Of a DNA stretch of 59,282 nucleotides, positions 58,496 to 59,282 are shown one piece after another. Source of the stretch: Flammeovirgaceae bacterium (GTDB taxonomy: Bacteria > Bacteroidota > Bacteroidia > Cytophagales > Cyclobacteriaceae); assembly GCA_012032815.1 (NCBI GenBank), contig JAAUQD010000004.1:1-59282 (forward strand), read 5' to 3'. The position numbers and the translations under genes are program-made. The notes beneath the pieces were generated by a model that saw nothing but the letters and a program-made list of their open reading frames with translations, did not search any database and was not told the origin of the DNA. The first letter of the stretch is position 1; every line of letters begins with the position of its first letter.

Positions 58496-59156
58496 TCAGC
58501 TTAGTTCAGCGATTACGGTCTTTCCGCCTTTTGTTTTATCTCCTGCTTTTACGCAAATCCTGGCCGATAGGGGAAGAAAGAGGTCTACGCGTGACCCAAA
58601 CTTGATGAAGCCAAACTCCTGCCCCTGCTGCATCTCATCTCCTTCCTTTACGTACCACTTAATTCTGCGCGCCAAGGCACCGGCAATCTGACGAAAAAGG
58701 ATTTCAGTTCCATTGTGCATTTTAGCTACTACGGTCGTTCGTTCGTTTTCGGTGCTGGATTTGGGATGCCAGGCTACCAGATATTTTCCGGCATGGTACT
58801 TAAAATAGCTGATCGAACCCTTCACCGGCATTCGGTTGACGTGCACATTTATGGGTGACATGAAAATTGAAACCTGTTTTCTTTTTTCTTTCAGGTATTC
58901 GGTCTCATCTGCTTCTTCAATGACTACAACTTTACCATCTGCAGGTGCCAGAATTTGATTGTCATTTTTTTGAATATCAAAAATCGGATTTCGGAAAAAC
59001 TGTAGTATGGTTATATAAACCAGTACACTGCAACCTATGGATACGTTGTGAGTCCATGACGAAGACGGGAAAAAGAACAGTAGCGCCAAGTTTATTCCAA
59101 AAAGTACAACCAGTAAGACGAAAAAGTAATGTTCTTCCCTCGCGGTGAATAGTCAT
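58496..59156 (-). CDS. psd: Phosphatidylserine decarboxylase family protein (frameshifted)
   Basis: A restored 219-residue phosphatidylserine decarboxylase of the short type. It makes phosphatidylethanolamine and self-cleaves to a pyruvoyl group. The cleavage motif is FIKFGSRVDLFLP (Gly-Ser). ILAPADGKVVVIEEA and IFMSPINVHVNRMPVKG are core patterns. The N-terminal membrane segments are cut in the raw frame. One T fewer (plus-strand A-run 59121-59125) restores MTIHREGRTLLFVLLVVLFG and then INLALLFFFP, from ATG 59156. A -7 box lies 21 bases upstream. Confidence 0.92.
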
Positions 59157-59177
59157 GATCTAGAATTCAAAAATGCG

Positions 59178-59185
59178 CAAAATTA
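59178..59185 (-). promoter_or_regulatory. Candidate -7 box for psd
   Basis: The minus strand reads TAATTTTG, an exact TAnnTTTG, 21 bases before the psd ATG. It overlaps the stop codon of the upstream dehydrogenase. Confidence 0.38.
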
Positions 59186-59282
59186 AAATCCACCTCTGTA
59201 CTTATAGGTCTTGGCCACTTTATCAATTGCTACAATGTAGGCTGCAATACGCATGGAAACATTATATTTTATTGACGTTTTA
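59183..59282 (-). CDS. Glu/Leu/Phe/Val dehydrogenase, C-terminal end
   Basis: The last 32 residues of a gene that enters from the right edge: SIKYNVSMRIAAYIVAIDKV and then AKTYKYRGGF, ending with TAA at 59183-59185. The closing 'MRIAAYIVAIDKVAK-YK-RG' helix is the usual C-terminus of Glu/Leu/Phe/Val dehydrogenases in Bacteroidota. Substrate cannot be told from this part. It lies 26 bases upstream of psd on the same strand. Confidence 0.75.
   Translation of the reverse strand, partial: KTSIKYNVSMRIAAYIVAIDKVAKTYKYRGGF

Noticed and set aside
3590-59130. Programmed ribosomal frameshifting as the reason for the many broken frames
   Set aside because: The sites are in unrelated families not known for recoding, occur in both directions and at simple homopolymers, and lack common slippery sequences with downstream structures.

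Overview
The window looks like chromosomal DNA from a member of the Bacteroidota, most likely of the order Cytophagales. The signs are a secreted protein with a type IX secretion C-terminal domain, the paired families DUF6452/DUF6048, the rpmB-rpmG-DUF4295-ftsY ribosomal/SRP block, bacillithiol genes (bshC, ytxJ), LytS/LytTR two-component regulation, fused E1 alpha/beta subunits, and several TAnnTTTG boxes, the -7 element of Bacteroidota promoters. Genes are tightly packed. Many neighbours overlap by 1-20 bases and no gene-free stretch exceeds 300 bases. I see no prophage, insertion sequence, CRISPR array, tRNA or rRNA.

Layout. 1-7014: end of an aminotransferase, the heptose kinase rfaE1, a LytS/LytTR pair, a lipoprotein serine hydrolase, a small GroES-like pair and a dioxygenase-like lipoprotein. 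7023-15714: an RmuC-like coiled-coil protein joined to a membrane domain, ornithine aminotransferase, a haem-motif/copper monooxygenase-like lipoprotein, an SDR protein, a MacB/FtsX-type permease and prmC. 15743-21198: ribD, an exported superoxide dismutase, chrA, tonB, an outer-membrane-like protein, an OsmC protein and ytxJ. 21217-24036: a 939-residue secreted, very basic repeat protein of unknown function. 24067-30310: 2-oxoacid dehydrogenase E1, a cation/proton antiporter, an M16 peptidase and a PAS histidine kinase. 30427-37918: ispF, mnmD, 5-formyl-THF cyclo-ligase, bshC, rimO, DUF6452/DUF6048 and the ftsY-DUF4295-rpmG-rpmB block. 38009-45008: an FG-GAP secreted protein, murF, a DUF2461 protein and two tandem orphan histidine kinases. 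45071-59282: glyS, mtfA-like, dgt, an MMPL/RND transporter, ileS, lspA, free Met-R-sulfoxide reductase, a Tat-exported aminotransferase, a fatty acid desaturase, psd and the end of a Glu/Leu-type dehydrogenase.

The strongest structural signal is technical. Twenty genes, including essential ones (glyS, ileS, ftsY, prmC, psd, lipoprotein and cell-wall neighbours), are interrupted by single-base frameshifts, nearly all in homopolymer runs. I could place 25 such sites and restore a full-length family member at each. They look like uncorrected sequencing errors rather than pseudogenes, so coordinates below give the restored genes. The same error may have created the apparent RmuC-membrane fusion at 7023-9083.

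Biology worth following up: an IleRS whose HIGH motif is rearranged to G-I-H-H, a change reported to give extreme mupirocin resistance; the basic repeat protein; a lipoprotein combining a CX4CH haem-like motif with all six copper ligands of PHM-type monooxygenases; a thiol/redox set based on bacillithiol; and two perfect palindromes in front of murF and rpmB.
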